64,000 nt of DNA from Metaruminococcus_A gallistercoris (GCA_904394975.1 CAJFNQ010000023.1:18135-82134); one strand, 5' to 3'. Positions 51,420-60,721 are shown, counted from the stretch's first letter. Notes: a model not told the origin generated them from the sequence alone. Program-made: numbers and translations.

Positions 51420-51512
51420 TAGGGGCGCTGCTTCGGCGGCTGAGAGACGGCGTCTTCGCCCGAGTCCCTTTGACCTGATATGGATAATGCCATCGTAGGA
51501 AAGATTCGGACG
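51420..51512 (+). promoter_or_regulatory. TPP riboswitch (THI element)
   Basis: The leader begins with GGGGCGCTG, contains the conserved CTGAGA, then the signature ACCTGATATGGATAATGCCA and TCGTAGGAAAG. These are the thiamine-pyrophosphate aptamer core elements, followed by a terminator, so high TPP should stop transcription before thiT. Confidence 0.96.
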
Positions 51513-51537
51513 AATAATTACCTGCTTTCGTGTTGGA

Positions 51538-51569
51538 CCGCATGGCTTTCCATGCGGCCTTTTTATTTT
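51538..51569 (+). terminator. Expression-platform terminator of the TPP riboswitch
   Basis: CCGCATGG-CTTT-CCATGCGG followed by CCTTTTTATTTT, 25 bp after the aptamer. Confidence 0.93.
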
Positions 51570-51595
51570 CTCAGATACAGAAAGGAGAGGGGTTT

Positions 51596-52243
51596 ATGAA
51601 CCCGAAAACCCGTAGACTCACTGAAAGCGCGCTGCTCATAGCGCTTGGTACCGTTTTGGCGCTGCTGACAAATTACCTGCCGTTTTTGAACCTGCCGTAC
51701 GGTGGTTCCATCACCATTTTTTCCATGGTTCCGCTGGTGCTTATCGCCTTCCGTTTCGGCATGGTGTGGGGCATTTTTTCCGGTGTTGTGTTTGGCCTTT
51801 TGCAGATGGCGATTGGCTTGACCACCGGCGTATTCGCAGGGACAGAATTTTATGTGACCGCTTTTTCTATCCTGCTTGATTATCTTGCAGCTTACGCGGT
51901 CATCGGCGTTGCACCGCTGTTTAAAAACAAGATCAGAAATCCGTTTGTCTGTGCAGGGCTTGGGACTTTTATAGCCTGTGTCTGCCGTTACCTGGTCCAT
52001 CTGGTTTCGGGCGCTCTGCTGTTCGGTTCTTACGCGGAGTGGTACTTTACAGAGGGCGGTTTCCCGACCGACGCCGGTGCCGCTATCCTGAGCCAGTTTT
52101 CCGGCGATGCACTGTCCTAGATCTACTCGCTGATCTACAACGCGATGTATATGATCCCCGAAACCATCATCACTGTCTTTGGCGCAGTCATGATCATGGC
52201 GGTGCCGGCGATCCGCGAAAAAGCGTTCGGCGCCCAGCACTGA
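51596..52243 (+). pseudogene. thiT: Energy-coupled thiamine transporter ThiT, with an in-frame TAG
   Basis: The ATG follows AAAGGAGAGG. The frame encodes about 174 residues of a ThiT S component (RRLTESALLIALGTVLALL, SMVPLVLIAFRFGMVWG) and then meets TAG at 52118. The same frame continues with IYSLIYNAMYMIPE and another 25 residues to TGA at 52243, exactly the last helix and thiamine-site region of ThiT proteins. A single TGG-to-TAG change (Trp before IYSLIYN) explains it. The stop should remove the sixth helix and abolish uptake unless suppressed. Sequencing error is possible. Confidence 0.88.
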
Positions 52244-52265
52244 AAGTGAATCAACTGAAAAAAGG

Positions 52266-52299
52266 GAGATGCTTCTCAAAAAGGAGCATCTCTTTTTTT
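52266..52299 (+). terminator. Terminator after thiT
   Basis: GAGATGCT and AGCATCTC pair around an 11-nt loop, followed by seven T residues. Confidence 0.9.
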
Positions 52300-52399
52300 G
52301 ATTTTCATGTTGTTTTGCGGTGAGACGATGATGCTAAAATTACATAAAATCTACCTTTTGGGGATTTTTGTAAAATTTTTCACAAAGTAGAAAAGCCCT

Positions 52400-52427
52400 T
52401 TGTTCTGCTCGTGATTTATGATATAAT
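52400..52427 (+). promoter_or_regulatory. Possible promoter of the second surface-protein gene
   Basis: TTGTTC-N16-TATAAT, about 60 bp upstream of the proposed start. Confidence 0.55.
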
Positions 52428-52486
52428 TTTACATGAATGAAATTTTCGAATATGGTATTTTCTTCAAACGAAATGAAAGGATATGG

Positions 52487-55400
52487 GTGTTGAAGACAAT
52501 GATGAAGTCTCAGACAACGAAACGAAAGGCGAATAAACTCATCAGCTTGCTGCTGAGTGTGGTTTTTGCGTTTAGTCTGTTTCCGCTGACTGCGTTTGCC
52601 CTTGAGGGTGGTGGCAGTGCGGAAACTCCGTATGAAATCGGCACAGCGGAGGAGCTGATGGAATTTGCTCAGAAGGTCAACGGTGGAGAGACCGGGGCGT
52701 ATGCTGTGTTGACGGCGGATATCGACCTGTCCGGTCAAACTTGGACCGGTATTGCAACGGGTAATCCCTATACCGGTGTTTTTGACGGAAAAGGCTTTTC
52801 CATCAAGAATTTGACCGGGTCCGAAAGCTTGTTCAAATTCAACAACGGAACCATCAAAAATGTACAGCTTGTGGGTGTCAACATTGAGCGGGAAGGCGGC
52901 AATCTGGGTGCGGTCGTTGGCAAAAACGAAGGCACTGTGTTCAACTGTGTTTCCTCCGGTACCGTGACTGGAACAGGCAGTAGTAGTTATTCGGTCGGCG
53001 GTCTTGTGGGTTGGAACCATAAGGGCACGATTGCGGGTTGTATGTCTTCCTGCACGGTGTTCGGCAGAACAGCAGGCGGACTGATCGGTTCCAGTTACGG
53101 CGGCGGAGACGCGATAGCCTGCGTCTATATGGGCACCTGCTTAAATCCCATAGAAGGTGACATCAAATACACGACAAGGACGGATGTCTTTTATCGTTCG
53201 TCCGACGGCAGCTGGAAAAATCAAAACAAAGTGCCGGTGGAAGCTGAGACTGCTTTTTCGACCGTTAACCGGTATATCAAAGAGAAGGGCGGAAGCATAT
53301 TGTTTGCCCCGGATGGCACGACCTATCCGGCTGCTTCTTTGACCTTTTATGATTATGACGAAGATACAAACAGCTTGGTCTGGAGTTATACCGAAGAGCC
53401 GTATATTGTGTTGACGGAGGAATATCTGAACACGAACAACAACACCCTTTCTGCCGGATGGTATCTGGTGACCGGTGAGCTTGCTACAAACAGCCGTGTT
53501 GTTGTGAGCGGTGACGTTCGTCTTGTTTTAGCGGACGCGGCGGATTTTAAAGCAAACGCCGGTATTGATGTGCCCGGCAGCAGCAGCTTTACCGTTTATG
53601 CCCAGTCAATCGGTGCGGATATGGGCAGCCTGACCGCGACTGCCGCGGAGGCAACCGGAGATGCCGGAATCGGCAGCAGCGGCGGTCAAACAGCCGGCGC
53701 CATTACCATAAACGGCGGCAAGGTCACTGCAGCCGGTGGCAGCCGCAGTGAGACAGTTTCTCTTCCGGGAGTTCCTTTCCCCGAGGATAAGCTTTATACC
53801 GGTGCGGGCATCGGCGGCGGAGAAAAATCTGCCTGCAGTATGATTACCATAAATGGCGGCATTGTGACGGCTAATCCCGGTCATGATTTTAGGGAAAGGA
53901 GCAATTCCGCAGCAATCGGCAACGGCGGGTATAACGCAGGTGATTTTATTCTTTCGAGAACGCCCGTTGGTTCCATTGCCATCACCGGTGGCACCGTTAA
54001 CGCCACAGGCGTGTGGTGGGGCGCCGGCATCGGCGGCGGTGATGAGATGCCCATTGCATCGATAACGATTACCGGCGGTATAGTGAGAGCCGAAAGTGAT
54101 CGTTCTGCCGGAATCGGCAACGGCGGAGCCGGAGACGGGGGTACCATCACCATCACCGGAGGCACAATCAACGCTGTCAGTGAATTTGCCTGCGGCATCG
54201 GCGGCGGATATATATCGGATATTGAAAAAGTTGTTATTACCGGCGGAGACATTACAGCCACCAGTGACAGCGGCGCCGGAATCGGAAGCTGCGCCTCTCA
54301 GACTACTGCACAAGTGACCATCAGCGGCGGCATAGTGACGGCCACCAGCAACAAGGGCGATGGTATCGGCATGGGAGATAGATTCCGGGATGATCTGGTG
54401 GATTTCTCCACCGGAACGAACGGTCATGCTGTGATTTTCGCCTCCTCCATCGCTGACCAGACCGGCAAGGATAGCTGGAGCGGTCTCATCTTTGAAGGAA
54501 ACGACGGTAAGATTTACGGCACAGGCTATACGGTGGATGAAGACCTGACCATTCCTGCGGGCAAAACGCTCACCATTGAAAGCGGCAAGGCCCTCACGGT
54601 AGCAGACGGCGTGACCCTGACCAATAATGGTGCCATTCACGTAAATCACGGCGGCACCTATTCCGGCGCACACCCCTCCGGCAACGAAGTAATGTATCAG
54701 ATCGACTGGGACACCGACGGTGACGGCACTGTGGATGACACTACCTATGTGGCGTACGGTGCGATGCCAGCCCATGACAACGGCAGCAAAAATGCGGACC
54801 CGCAGTATACCTACACCTTTACCGGATGGTCACCTGAACTTGCTGTAGTTACCGGAACGGCCAAATATACAGCGAAGTTTAGCGCGTCCATTAATCAATA
54901 CACGGTCACACTGCCGTCCGGCGAAGGATTTACAGTGCAGCATGAGGGTAGTACCGCAGTGGAATACGGTAAGACCTTCACGTTTATTGTGAGTGTGGAA
55001 AAAGGCTATTTTGCTGGAGAGAACTTTGCGGTAAAGGCAGATGGTAGATCACTTGTTCTAAATGCGAATGGCAGCTATACAGTAACGGTATCCGGCAACG
55101 TGACCATTACGGTGGAAGGCATTGAACAGGATGCTGTCATGCCGGTCATTTCCGGTGTAACAGACGGCGGTACTTATTATGTGACCCAGAGCGTCACCGT
55201 AACAGATGACCATCTTCAGTCCGTAACGCTCAACGGCGTGCCGGTAACCGACAGTACATTCACTTTGGAAGGAAACAAGAGCGAGACTTATATCATCGTT
55301 GCCACCGATCTGGCAGGCAATAAAACAAGTTGTACGGTGACCATGAAACCGGTTTCCACCCTTGCGCAGCTGATCGAAGGGCTGACCATTGACAACGTGA

Positions 55401-56356
55401 CTTCTGCGGACAAAGCGGATATTGAGGCGGTGAAAGCACAAGTGGCGGCAGTGGATACCGCATCCGCCACAGAAGCGGAAAAGGCGGCTTTGAAGGAGAT
55501 CACAGACACATGCGACACGCTCCTTGAGCGGCTTGAGCAAACATCTCAGGCAGGTAACGGTGAGATGGCCGATAAGGTGGAAGGCATTACGCCCGATACG
55601 GTAAAACCGGAGGATAAAGACGACCTGCTTGCCGCGAAAGAAAAGCTGGAAGAGGCGCTGGAAAACTTTGGCGGCAACTACACCCAAGAGGAAAAAGGTG
55701 CTCTGGAAGAGAAGCTGGAGCAGATCGACAGTGCTCTTGACAGCATTGAAAAGGTAGAAAAGCTGGAAAGCGACATTGTCGCACTGCCTGAAACCGCAGA
55801 GCCGGACGATTTGGAAACGGGAGCGCTTATCAATGCGGTGAAGGAGCAGTATGACACGCTGACCGAACATGAGAAATCCATGGTTTCGGAGCAGATGAAG
55901 CAAAAGCTGGAAGTGCTCATTGCTGATTTGACCGATTACCGGGTCGTTGACGGAAACGGTGGCCGGTGGACAGTCGGCTCCGGCGAAAGCCTGACCTTTA
56001 CAGCAAACGGCGCGGCCGCTAAATTTACCGGCCTTATGGTGGATGGTGTGGCTGTTGACGCTGATCATTACACGGTGAGAGCAGGCAGTACGATCGTTAC
56101 CCTCAAAGCGGAATATCTGAACGCCCTTTCGACGGGCAAACACACACTGACGATTCTGTATGCGGACGGTGAGGCAATAGGTGAGTTCGTGATCCTTGCC
56201 CAAAATACGGACGGCGGAGATACAGAAAATGAAACGACTGAAAACGGGCCTGTGACCGGTGACAGCACAGCGAGCGCCGCTCTTTGGTGCGTGTTCGCGT
56301 TTGCGGGCGTTCTGGCCGTATTGTGTTACGGTATCAAGAAACAATACAACCGGTAA
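52487..56356 (+). CDS. Large secreted surface protein with GLUG-like, glycine-rich repeat and sorting regions
   Basis: About 1289 residues. A signal peptide (LISLLLSVVFAFSLFPLTAFA) leads to a GLUG-like adhesin region (residues 40-200; SVGGLVGWNHKGTIAGC). Residues about 380-650 hold repeated GAITINGGKVTAAGG / AGIGGG units of about 24-25 residues suggesting a beta-helix, then an Ig/InlB-like part (YTFTGWSPELAVVTG), Ig-like repeats, a Glu/Lys-rich helical stretch (about 960-1150) and a C-terminal GPVTGDS, membrane helix and KKQYNR tail, i.e. a sortase-type anchor. The GTG at 52487 follows GAAAGG; TTG 52490 and ATG 52499 are alternatives. Likely adhesin or carbohydrate binder. No sortase gene is nearby. 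Confidence 0.85.
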   Translation: MLKTMMKSQTTKRKANKLISLLLSVVFAFSLFPLTAFALEGGGSAETPYEIGTAEELMEFAQKVNGGETGAYAVLTADIDLSGQTWTGIATGNPYTGVFDGKGFSIKNLTGSESLFKFNNGTIKNVQLVGVNIEREGGNLGAVVGKNEGTVFNCVSSGTVTGTGSSSYSVGGLVGWNHKGTIAGCMSSCTVFGRTAGGLIGSSYGGGDAIACVYMGTCLNPIEGDIKYTTRTDVFYRSSDGSWKNQNKVPVEAETAFSTVNRYIKEKGGSILFAPDGTTYPAASLTFYDYDEDTNSLVWSYTEEPYIVLTEEYLNTNNNTLSAGWYLVTGELATNSRVVVSGDVRLVLADAADFKANAGIDVPGSSSFTVYAQSIGADMGSLTATAAEATGDAGIGSSGGQTAGAITINGGKVTAAGGSRSETVSLPGVPFPEDKLYTGAGIGGGEKSACSMITINGGIVTANPGHDFRERSNSAAIGNGGYNAGDFILSRTPVGSIAITGGTVNATGVWWGAGIGGGDEMPIASITITGGIVRAESDRSAGIGNGGAGDGGTITITGGTINAVSEFACGIGGGYISDIEKVVITGGDITATSDSGAGIGSCASQTTAQVTISGGIVTATSNKGDGIGMGDRFRDDLVDFSTGTNGHAVIFASSIADQTGKDSWSGLIFEGNDGKIYGTGYTVDEDLTIPAGKTLTIESGKALTVADGVTLTNNGAIHVNHGGTYSGAHPSGNEVMYQIDWDTDGDGTVDDTTYVAYGAMPAHDNGSKNADPQYTYTFTGWSPELAVVTGTAKYTAKFSASINQYTVTLPSGEGFTVQHEGSTAVEYGKTFTFIVSVEKGYFAGENFAVKADGRSLVLNANGSYTVTVSGNVTITVEGIEQDAVMPVISGVTDGGTYYVTQSVTVTDDHLQSVTLNGVPVTDSTFTLEGNKSETYIIVATDLAGNKTSCTVTMKPVSTLAQLIEGLTIDNVTSADKADIEAVKAQVAAVDTASATEAEKAALKEITDTCDTLLERLEQTSQAGNGEMADKVEGITPDTVKPEDKDDLLAAKEKLEEALENFGGNYTQEEKGALEEKLEQIDSALDSIEKVEKLESDIVALPETAEPDDLETGALINAVKEQYDTLTEHEKSMVSEQMKQKLEVLIADLTDYRVVDGNGGRWTVGSGESLTFTANGAAAKFTGLMVDGVAVDADHYTVRAGSTIVTLKAEYLNALSTGKHTLTILYADGEAIGEFVILAQNTDGGDTENETTENGPVTGDSTASAALWCVFAFAGVLAVLCYGIKKQYNR

Positions 56357-56372
56357 GCCGGACTATTTTTCC

Positions 56373-56405
56373 AAAGCCTGCGGATTTTCCGCGGGCTTTG
56401 TTTTT
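56373..56405 (+). terminator. Terminator after the surface-protein gene
   Basis: AAAGCCTGCGG-ATTTT-CCGCGGGCTTT followed by GTTTTT. Confidence 0.92.
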
Positions 56406-56520
56406 ACGGAGCGGAGAAGAGCGGCAGGCGTTTTGAAGAGAAAAACAGTCACTTGTGCTTTTTGCCGGTTTTAAACCAAGGAAACGAAATCATTTGTACG
56501 ATCTGTGTAAAGATTTTTGC

Positions 56521-56549
56521 TTGACAGACGGAGCGCGGTATTGTATAAT
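56521..56549 (+). promoter_or_regulatory. Promoter of the ylxM-ffh-rpsP-trmD operon
   Basis: TTGACA-N17-TATAAT, a consensus promoter. A small TGTAAAG/CTTTACA hairpin (56556-56576) follows in the leader. Confidence 0.9.
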
Positions 56550-56593
56550 ATCAACTGTAAAGAAAAACCCTTTACATTTTAGGCGGTGAGAGT

Positions 56594-56974
56594 TTGAAAG
56601 GGAAAGACCTGCACATTGCGGTTTTGTTTGATTTTTACGGCGCAATGTTAACTGAAAAGCAGAAAGACGTGATCGACCTTTATTATAATGAAGACCTTTC
56701 TCTTGCGGAGATCGCGGAGCATGAAGGCATCTCCCGCCAGGGCGTGCGAGACAACATCAAGCGCGGTGAAGCCTATCTGCTGGAACTGGAAGAAAAGCTC
56801 CGTTTCGCAGAAAATTACCATCGTCTGGTGGCAATGCTCGACCGGGTGGATGAACTCGCCGTGCAGATCTACAACGTCAACGAAAAACATGTTTATGACA
56901 GCCGGATCAAGGCGCTTTCGTCTGAGATCCATCGTGTGGTTGAAGAATACAAAACCGAAGAGGAGGAAGGCTGA
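56594..56974 (+). CDS. ylxM: YlxM family helix-turn-helix protein
   Basis: A 126-residue protein related to sigma-70 region 4: LTEKQKDVIDLYYNEDLSLA followed by EIAEHEGISRQGVRDNIKRG. YlxM sits upstream of ffh across Firmicutes and in streptococci stimulates the SRP GTPase activity. TTG start after GGCGGTGAGAG. Its stop overlaps the ffh ATG by 1 bp. Confidence 0.93.
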   Translation: MKGKDLHIAVLFDFYGAMLTEKQKDVIDLYYNEDLSLAEIAEHEGISRQGVRDNIKRGEAYLLELEEKLRFAENYHRLVAMLDRVDELAVQIYNVNEKHVYDSRIKALSSEIHRVVEEYKTEEEEG

Positions 56975-58332
56975 TGGCGTTTGAAGGGCTTTCTGAAAAA
57001 CTGAATGCGGCGTTTAAGAAACTGCGCTCAAAAGGCAAGCTCAGCGAAAGCGACGTCAAAGAAGCCATGCGGGAAGTTCGCCTCGCTCTGCTGGAGGCTG
57101 ACGTCAGCTACAAGGTCGTTAAGGATTTTGTGGCGAAGGTCAGTGAACGAGCGGTCGGCGAAGAGGTTTTAAAAAGCTTAACGCCTGCACAGCAGGTGAT
57201 CAAAATTGTAAACGAAGAGTTGTGCGCGCTCATGGGCGGCGAAGAAAACCGCATTCGGTTTCCTTCCAAAGGCCCTTGTGTGATCATGATGGCTGGTTTG
57301 CAGGGTGCCGGTAAAACCACCCATGCTGCAAAACTGGCGCTTCACTTTAAGTCACAGGGCAGGCGGCCGCTTCTGGTTGCGTGTGACGTTTACCGTCCGG
57401 CGGCGATTGAACAGCTCAAGGTGGTGGGCGGCCAAGCCGGCGTCACTGTTTTTGAGGAAGGGCAGGGCAAGCCGGTTGAGATCGCGAAACACGCGCTGGC
57501 GCATGCGAGAGATTACGGCCACGATGTGGTCATCATTGATACCGCGGGCCGGCTGCATATTGACGAGACCCTCATGCAGGAGCTTGCCGATGTGAAACAG
57601 GCGGTCCAGCCGAACGAGATCCTTCTGGTCATCGACGCGATGACCGGTCAGGATGCTGTTAACGTGGCGAAATCCTTTAACGATCAGCTTGAGATCAGCG
57701 GCGTCATTCTCACCAAGCTGGATGGCGATACAAGAGGCGGCGCGGCGCTTTCTGTTCTGGCGGTGACCGGGAAATCGGTCAAATTCGTGGGTACCGGCGA
57801 AAAGCTGGAAGACCTTGAAATTTTTTACCCGGAGCGGATGGCATCCCGAATCCTTGGCATGGGCGATGTGCTCACCCTCATTGAAAAGGCGCAGAACAGC
57901 ATTGATGAGGATCAGGCCAAGCAGCTCGCTCAAAAGATGAAAGAAAACAGCTTCGATTTAAACGACCTGCTGGATCAGTTAAAGCAGATTCAGAAAATGG
58001 GGCCGCTCAAACAGGTTTTGGGCATGATCCCGGGGGTCGGAAGTCAGCTTAAGGACGCGGATGTGGACGACAGCCAGCTGACCCGCGTGGAAGCGCTCAT
58101 CTACTCGATGACGCCTGCCGAACGGGCAAAACCGTCCATCATCAACCCGAGCCGGAAACGCCGGATCGCGGCGGGAAGCGGCATGAAGGTGGAGGACGTC
58201 AACCGCCTGCTCCGCCAGTTTGAACAGATGCAGAAGCTGATGAAGCAATTCGGGCGCGGAGGCAAAAAAGGCCGCCGCCGGATGGGCATGGGAATGCCGC
58301 CGATGGGTGGTATGCCTCCCATGGGAATGTAA
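56974..58332 (+). CDS. ffh: Signal recognition particle GTPase Ffh
   Basis: SRP54 targets signal sequences to FtsY and the translocon with 4.5S/6S RNA. The G motifs GLQGAGKTTHAAKLA, DTAGRLHIDE and TKLDGDTRGGAA are intact; the M domain includes SMTPAERAKPSIINPSRKRR and ends in an unusually Met/Gly/Pro-rich tail (MGMGMPPMGGMPPMGM). It has 452 residues. Confidence 0.97.
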   Translation: MAFEGLSEKLNAAFKKLRSKGKLSESDVKEAMREVRLALLEADVSYKVVKDFVAKVSERAVGEEVLKSLTPAQQVIKIVNEELCALMGGEENRIRFPSKGPCVIMMAGLQGAGKTTHAAKLALHFKSQGRRPLLVACDVYRPAAIEQLKVVGGQAGVTVFEEGQGKPVEIAKHALAHARDYGHDVVIIDTAGRLHIDETLMQELADVKQAVQPNEILLVIDAMTGQDAVNVAKSFNDQLEISGVILTKLDGDTRGGAALSVLAVTGKSVKFVGTGEKLEDLEIFYPERMASRILGMGDVLTLIEKAQNSIDEDQAKQLAQKMKENSFDLNDLLDQLKQIQKMGPLKQVLGMIPGVGSQLKDADVDDSQLTRVEALIYSMTPAERAKPSIINPSRKRRIAAGSGMKVEDVNRLLRQFEQMQKLMKQFGRGGKKGRRRMGMGMPPMGGMPPMGM

Positions 58333-58393
58333 CACCGCTTTATTAAGACCTTTGTCTTGATAGATAATAAAAAATTTACAGGAGGTGACAGTT

Positions 58394-58636
58394 GTGGCTG
58401 TTAAAATTAGACTTCGTCGTATGGGCGCGAAAAAAGCCCCGTTCTACCGCATCGTTGTAGCAGATTCCAGATATCCGCGTGACGGCCGTTTCATTGAGGA
58501 GATCGGTTATTACGATCCGACCAAAGAACCGTCTGTTGTAAAGGTGGATGCTGACAAGGCGAAAGCTTGGATCGCAAACGGCGCTCAGCCGACCGATACG
58601 GTCAAAAAGATTTTGAAAGACAACGGCGCACTTTAA
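58394..58636 (+). CDS. rpsP: 30S ribosomal protein S16
   Basis: 80 residues beginning VAVKIRLRRMGAKKAPFYRI with the conserved ADSRYPRDGRFIEEIGYYDP. The GTG at 58394 is chosen because AGGAGG ends at 58385; the in-frame GTG at 58385 lies in the ribosome site. It is the usual neighbour of ffh and trmD. Confidence 0.97.
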   Translation: MAVKIRLRRMGAKKAPFYRIVVADSRYPRDGRFIEEIGYYDPTKEPSVVKVDADKAKAWIANGAQPTDTVKKILKDNGAL

Positions 58637-58651
58637 TCCGAGGAGACGTAC

Positions 58652-58885
58652 ATGAAAGATTTACTTGTTGCGATCGCTTCCGGTTTGGTGGAAGACAAAG
58701 ACGCAGTCAGCGTTGTTGTGGATGAACCGAACGAGGAAGGCGTGGTGGTGTACCACCTGCATGTTGCTCCGGACGACATGGGAAGGGTAATTGGAAAGCA
58801 GGGCCGTATTGCGAAAGCTCTCCGCATTGTGATGCGCGCCGGTGCAAACCGCATTAACCAGAAGATCATGGTCGAAATTGATTAA
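58652..58885 (+). CDS. khpA: KH-domain RNA-binding protein KhpA (YlqC)
   Basis: A 77-residue single KH domain with the GxxG loop in VIGKQGRIAKALRIV. KhpA forms a complex with KhpB/Jag and binds many mRNAs and small RNAs, affecting cell elongation in streptococci. It lies 15 bp after rpsP, the standard place. Confidence 0.95.
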   Translation: MKDLLVAIASGLVEDKDAVSVVVDEPNEEGVVVYHLHVAPDDMGRVIGKQGRIAKALRIVMRAGANRINQKIMVEID

Positions 58886-58892
58886 GGCCCAT

Positions 58893-58926
58893 CAGCCCCT
58901 TCTTGAAAAAGTTGGGGCTGAATTTC
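58893..58926 (+). terminator. Hairpin between khpA and rimM (weak or partial terminator)
   Basis: CAGCCCC and GGGGCTG pair around a 14-nt loop, followed by AATTTC. The T run is poor. A TTGACA/TATCAT pair with 19-bp spacing follows at 58931-58961 and could restart transcription. Confidence 0.4.
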
Positions 58927-58980
58927 TATCTTGACAATACCGCCGGAAACGGCGTTATCATAGTACCGGGAGGGAAACCG

Positions 58981-59496
58981 ATGAAAAAGCAGTACCTTGA
59001 GATCGGGCAGATCGTCACCACCCACGGGGTGATGGGCGAAATCCGTGTAAAACCGTGGTGCGACACCCCGGAGCTCCTCTGTGAATTTGACCGCCTGTTT
59101 TTTGACGGCGGAAAAACCGCCGTAGGAGTGGAGCGCGCCAGAGTCCACAAAAATGTGGTTATATTAAAGTTGGAGGGCATCAACACCATGGATGACGCGC
59201 AGAAACTGCGCAACCGGGTGCTTTATTGTTCGAGGGATGATTTTGAGCTGGACGAAGGCACCTACTTTATCCAGGACCTGCTCGGCCTGCGGGTGGAGGA
59301 TGCTGACACCGCTGAGGTGTACGGCGAGCTGTGCGACGTCACCCAGACCGGCGCGAACGATGTTTACCACATCCGCCGGGAGAATGGAAGCGTTGTGCTC
59401 ATCCCCGCCATTCCGGATGTGATTGTAAAAACCGACGTGGACGGCGGCGTGATGCTCATCCGTCCGCTTAAAGGATTGTTTGATGATGAGAATTGA
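58981..59496 (+). CDS. rimM: Ribosome maturation factor RimM
   Basis: RimM binds S19 and helps 16S 3'-domain maturation. The 171-residue product shows EIGQIVTTHGVMGEIRVKPW at the start and the PRC-barrel region DLLGLRVEDADTAEVYGEL with VLIPAIPDVIVKTDVDGG. The ATG at 58981 follows GGGAGGG; earlier in-frame starts have no such site. It overlaps trmD by 14 bp. Confidence 0.96.
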   Translation: MKKQYLEIGQIVTTHGVMGEIRVKPWCDTPELLCEFDRLFFDGGKTAVGVERARVHKNVVILKLEGINTMDDAQKLRNRVLYCSRDDFELDEGTYFIQDLLGLRVEDADTAEVYGELCDVTQTGANDVYHIRRENGSVVLIPAIPDVIVKTDVDGGVMLIRPLKGLFDDEN

Positions 59497-60190
59497 CATT
59501 CTGACCCTGTTCCCTGAAATGTGCGAAGCGGTCTTGAACGAAAGCATTGTCGGCCGTGCCCGGAAAAACGGTCTGGTGGAGCTTTACTGCCACAACATCC
59601 GGGATTATACGCTGGACAAGCACAACCGGGTGGATGACACCCCTTACGGCGGCGGAAAAGGGATGGTCATGCAGGCGGAACCCATCTTCCGCTGTTATCA
59701 GGCAGTGACGGCGGATTGTACCCAAAAGCCGCTGACCATTTACCTTTCTCCGCAGGGCAGGGTGCTCACCCAGCAGATGGCTGTTGATTTTTCACAAAAA
59801 GAACACCTGGTGTTGCTGTGCGGCCATTATGAAGGGGTGGACGAACGGGTGCTGGAAGAGATCGTCGACCTGGAAGTTTCCATCGGTGACTATGTCCTCA
59901 CCGGCGGTGAGCTGCCCGCACTGGTGTTGACCGATACGGTCGTCCGTTTGTGCAAAGGCGTTTTGGCGGATGACATCTGTTTTGAGGAAGAAAGCCATTT
60001 CAACGGGCTTTTGGAATATCCGCAGTATACAAGGCCGGAAACGTGGAACAATAGAACTGTTCCTCCGGTGCTGCTCAGCGGCCATCACGCAAACATTGAA
60101 AAATGGCGGGCCGAACAGAGCCTTCTGCGGACAAAGGAAAAGCGCCCGGACCTGTATGAAGCCTATCAAAACCGGCAATCGGGCAAATAG
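59483..60190 (+). CDS. trmD: tRNA (guanine37-N1)-methyltransferase
   Basis: Makes m1G37, which prevents +1 frameshifting. The SPOUT enzyme opens RIDILTLFPEMCEAVL, with DDTPYGGGKGMVMQ, the trefoil-knot LCGHYEGVDERV and SIGDYVLTGGELPALVL. It has 235 residues. AAAGGA supports ATG 59483; neighbouring TTG 59480 and ATG 59486 are close alternatives. The usual rplS partner does not follow. Confidence 0.96.
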   Translation: MMRIDILTLFPEMCEAVLNESIVGRARKNGLVELYCHNIRDYTLDKHNRVDDTPYGGGKGMVMQAEPIFRCYQAVTADCTQKPLTIYLSPQGRVLTQQMAVDFSQKEHLVLLCGHYEGVDERVLEEIVDLEVSIGDYVLTGGELPALVLTDTVVRLCKGVLADDICFEEESHFNGLLEYPQYTRPETWNNRTVPPVLLSGHHANIEKWRAEQSLLRTKEKRPDLYEAYQNRQSGK

Positions 60191-60339
60191 GTTAAAATTC
60201 TGGTATGCTCTTGAAGGTTGTTACTAAAAATGTGGAGAGCTACATGGTGATTCTGCACAAACACCGGATTTTTCCAGTGACCTTTTATGAGCTAAAAGCA
60301 GAAAAATCCTAAAAATAACCGCTTTTCCAAAAAGACAAG

Positions 60340-60368
60340 TTGACGGTGGCGGTTTCCTTGCTTATAAT
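60340..60368 (+). promoter_or_regulatory. Promoter of the HPr gene
   Basis: TTGACG-N17-TATAAT. Confidence 0.85.
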
Positions 60369-60421
60369 AATTAATGTTTGAGAGTGCTTTGGGGATATTA
60401 TTTCATTTGGAGGTTTACACA

Positions 60422-60685
60422 ATGTACGTAAAAGAGGTACAAGTACAGAATCAAGTTGGTCTGCATGCTCGTCCGGCTACATTTTTTATCCAGAGAGCCA
60501 ATGAGTTCAAGTCTTCTGTCTGGGTCGAAAAGGAAGAGCGCAGGGTAAATGCAAAAAGCCTTCTTGGGGTTCTTTCCCTTGGTATTGTCGGCGGTACAGG
60601 CATTAAAATCATTGCTGACGGCGCAGACGAAAAAGAAGCGGTTGATGAGCTGGTTAAGCTCGTTGAGTCCGGCTTTGCTGAATAA
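60422..60685 (+). CDS. ptsH: HPr family phosphocarrier protein
   Basis: Phosphocarrier of the sugar PTS, or a Crh-like regulator. The active-site His is in VGLHARPATFF (residue 16) and the HPr-kinase Ser region is AKSLLGVLSLGI, both intact, so it can join transport and carbon control. It has 87 residues. ATG 60422 follows TTGGAGG; upstream in-frame starts are in the leader. No ptsI is adjacent. Confidence 0.94.
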   Translation: MYVKEVQVQNQVGLHARPATFFIQRANEFKSSVWVEKEERRVNAKSLLGVLSLGIVGGTGIKIIADGADEKEAVDELVKLVESGFAE

Positions 60686-60721
60686 GCGTTTTTCTTTTAC
60701 TCCACATATAAATTGATTTTC

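Noticed and set aside
52118..52120. Programmed recoding (pyrrolysine or suppression) at the thiT TAG
   Set aside because: TAG ends normal genes in this window (mazG, eno, trmD, the HD hydrolase), and ThiT has no known recoded residue; a nonsense mutation or sequence error is simpler. Not fully excluded.
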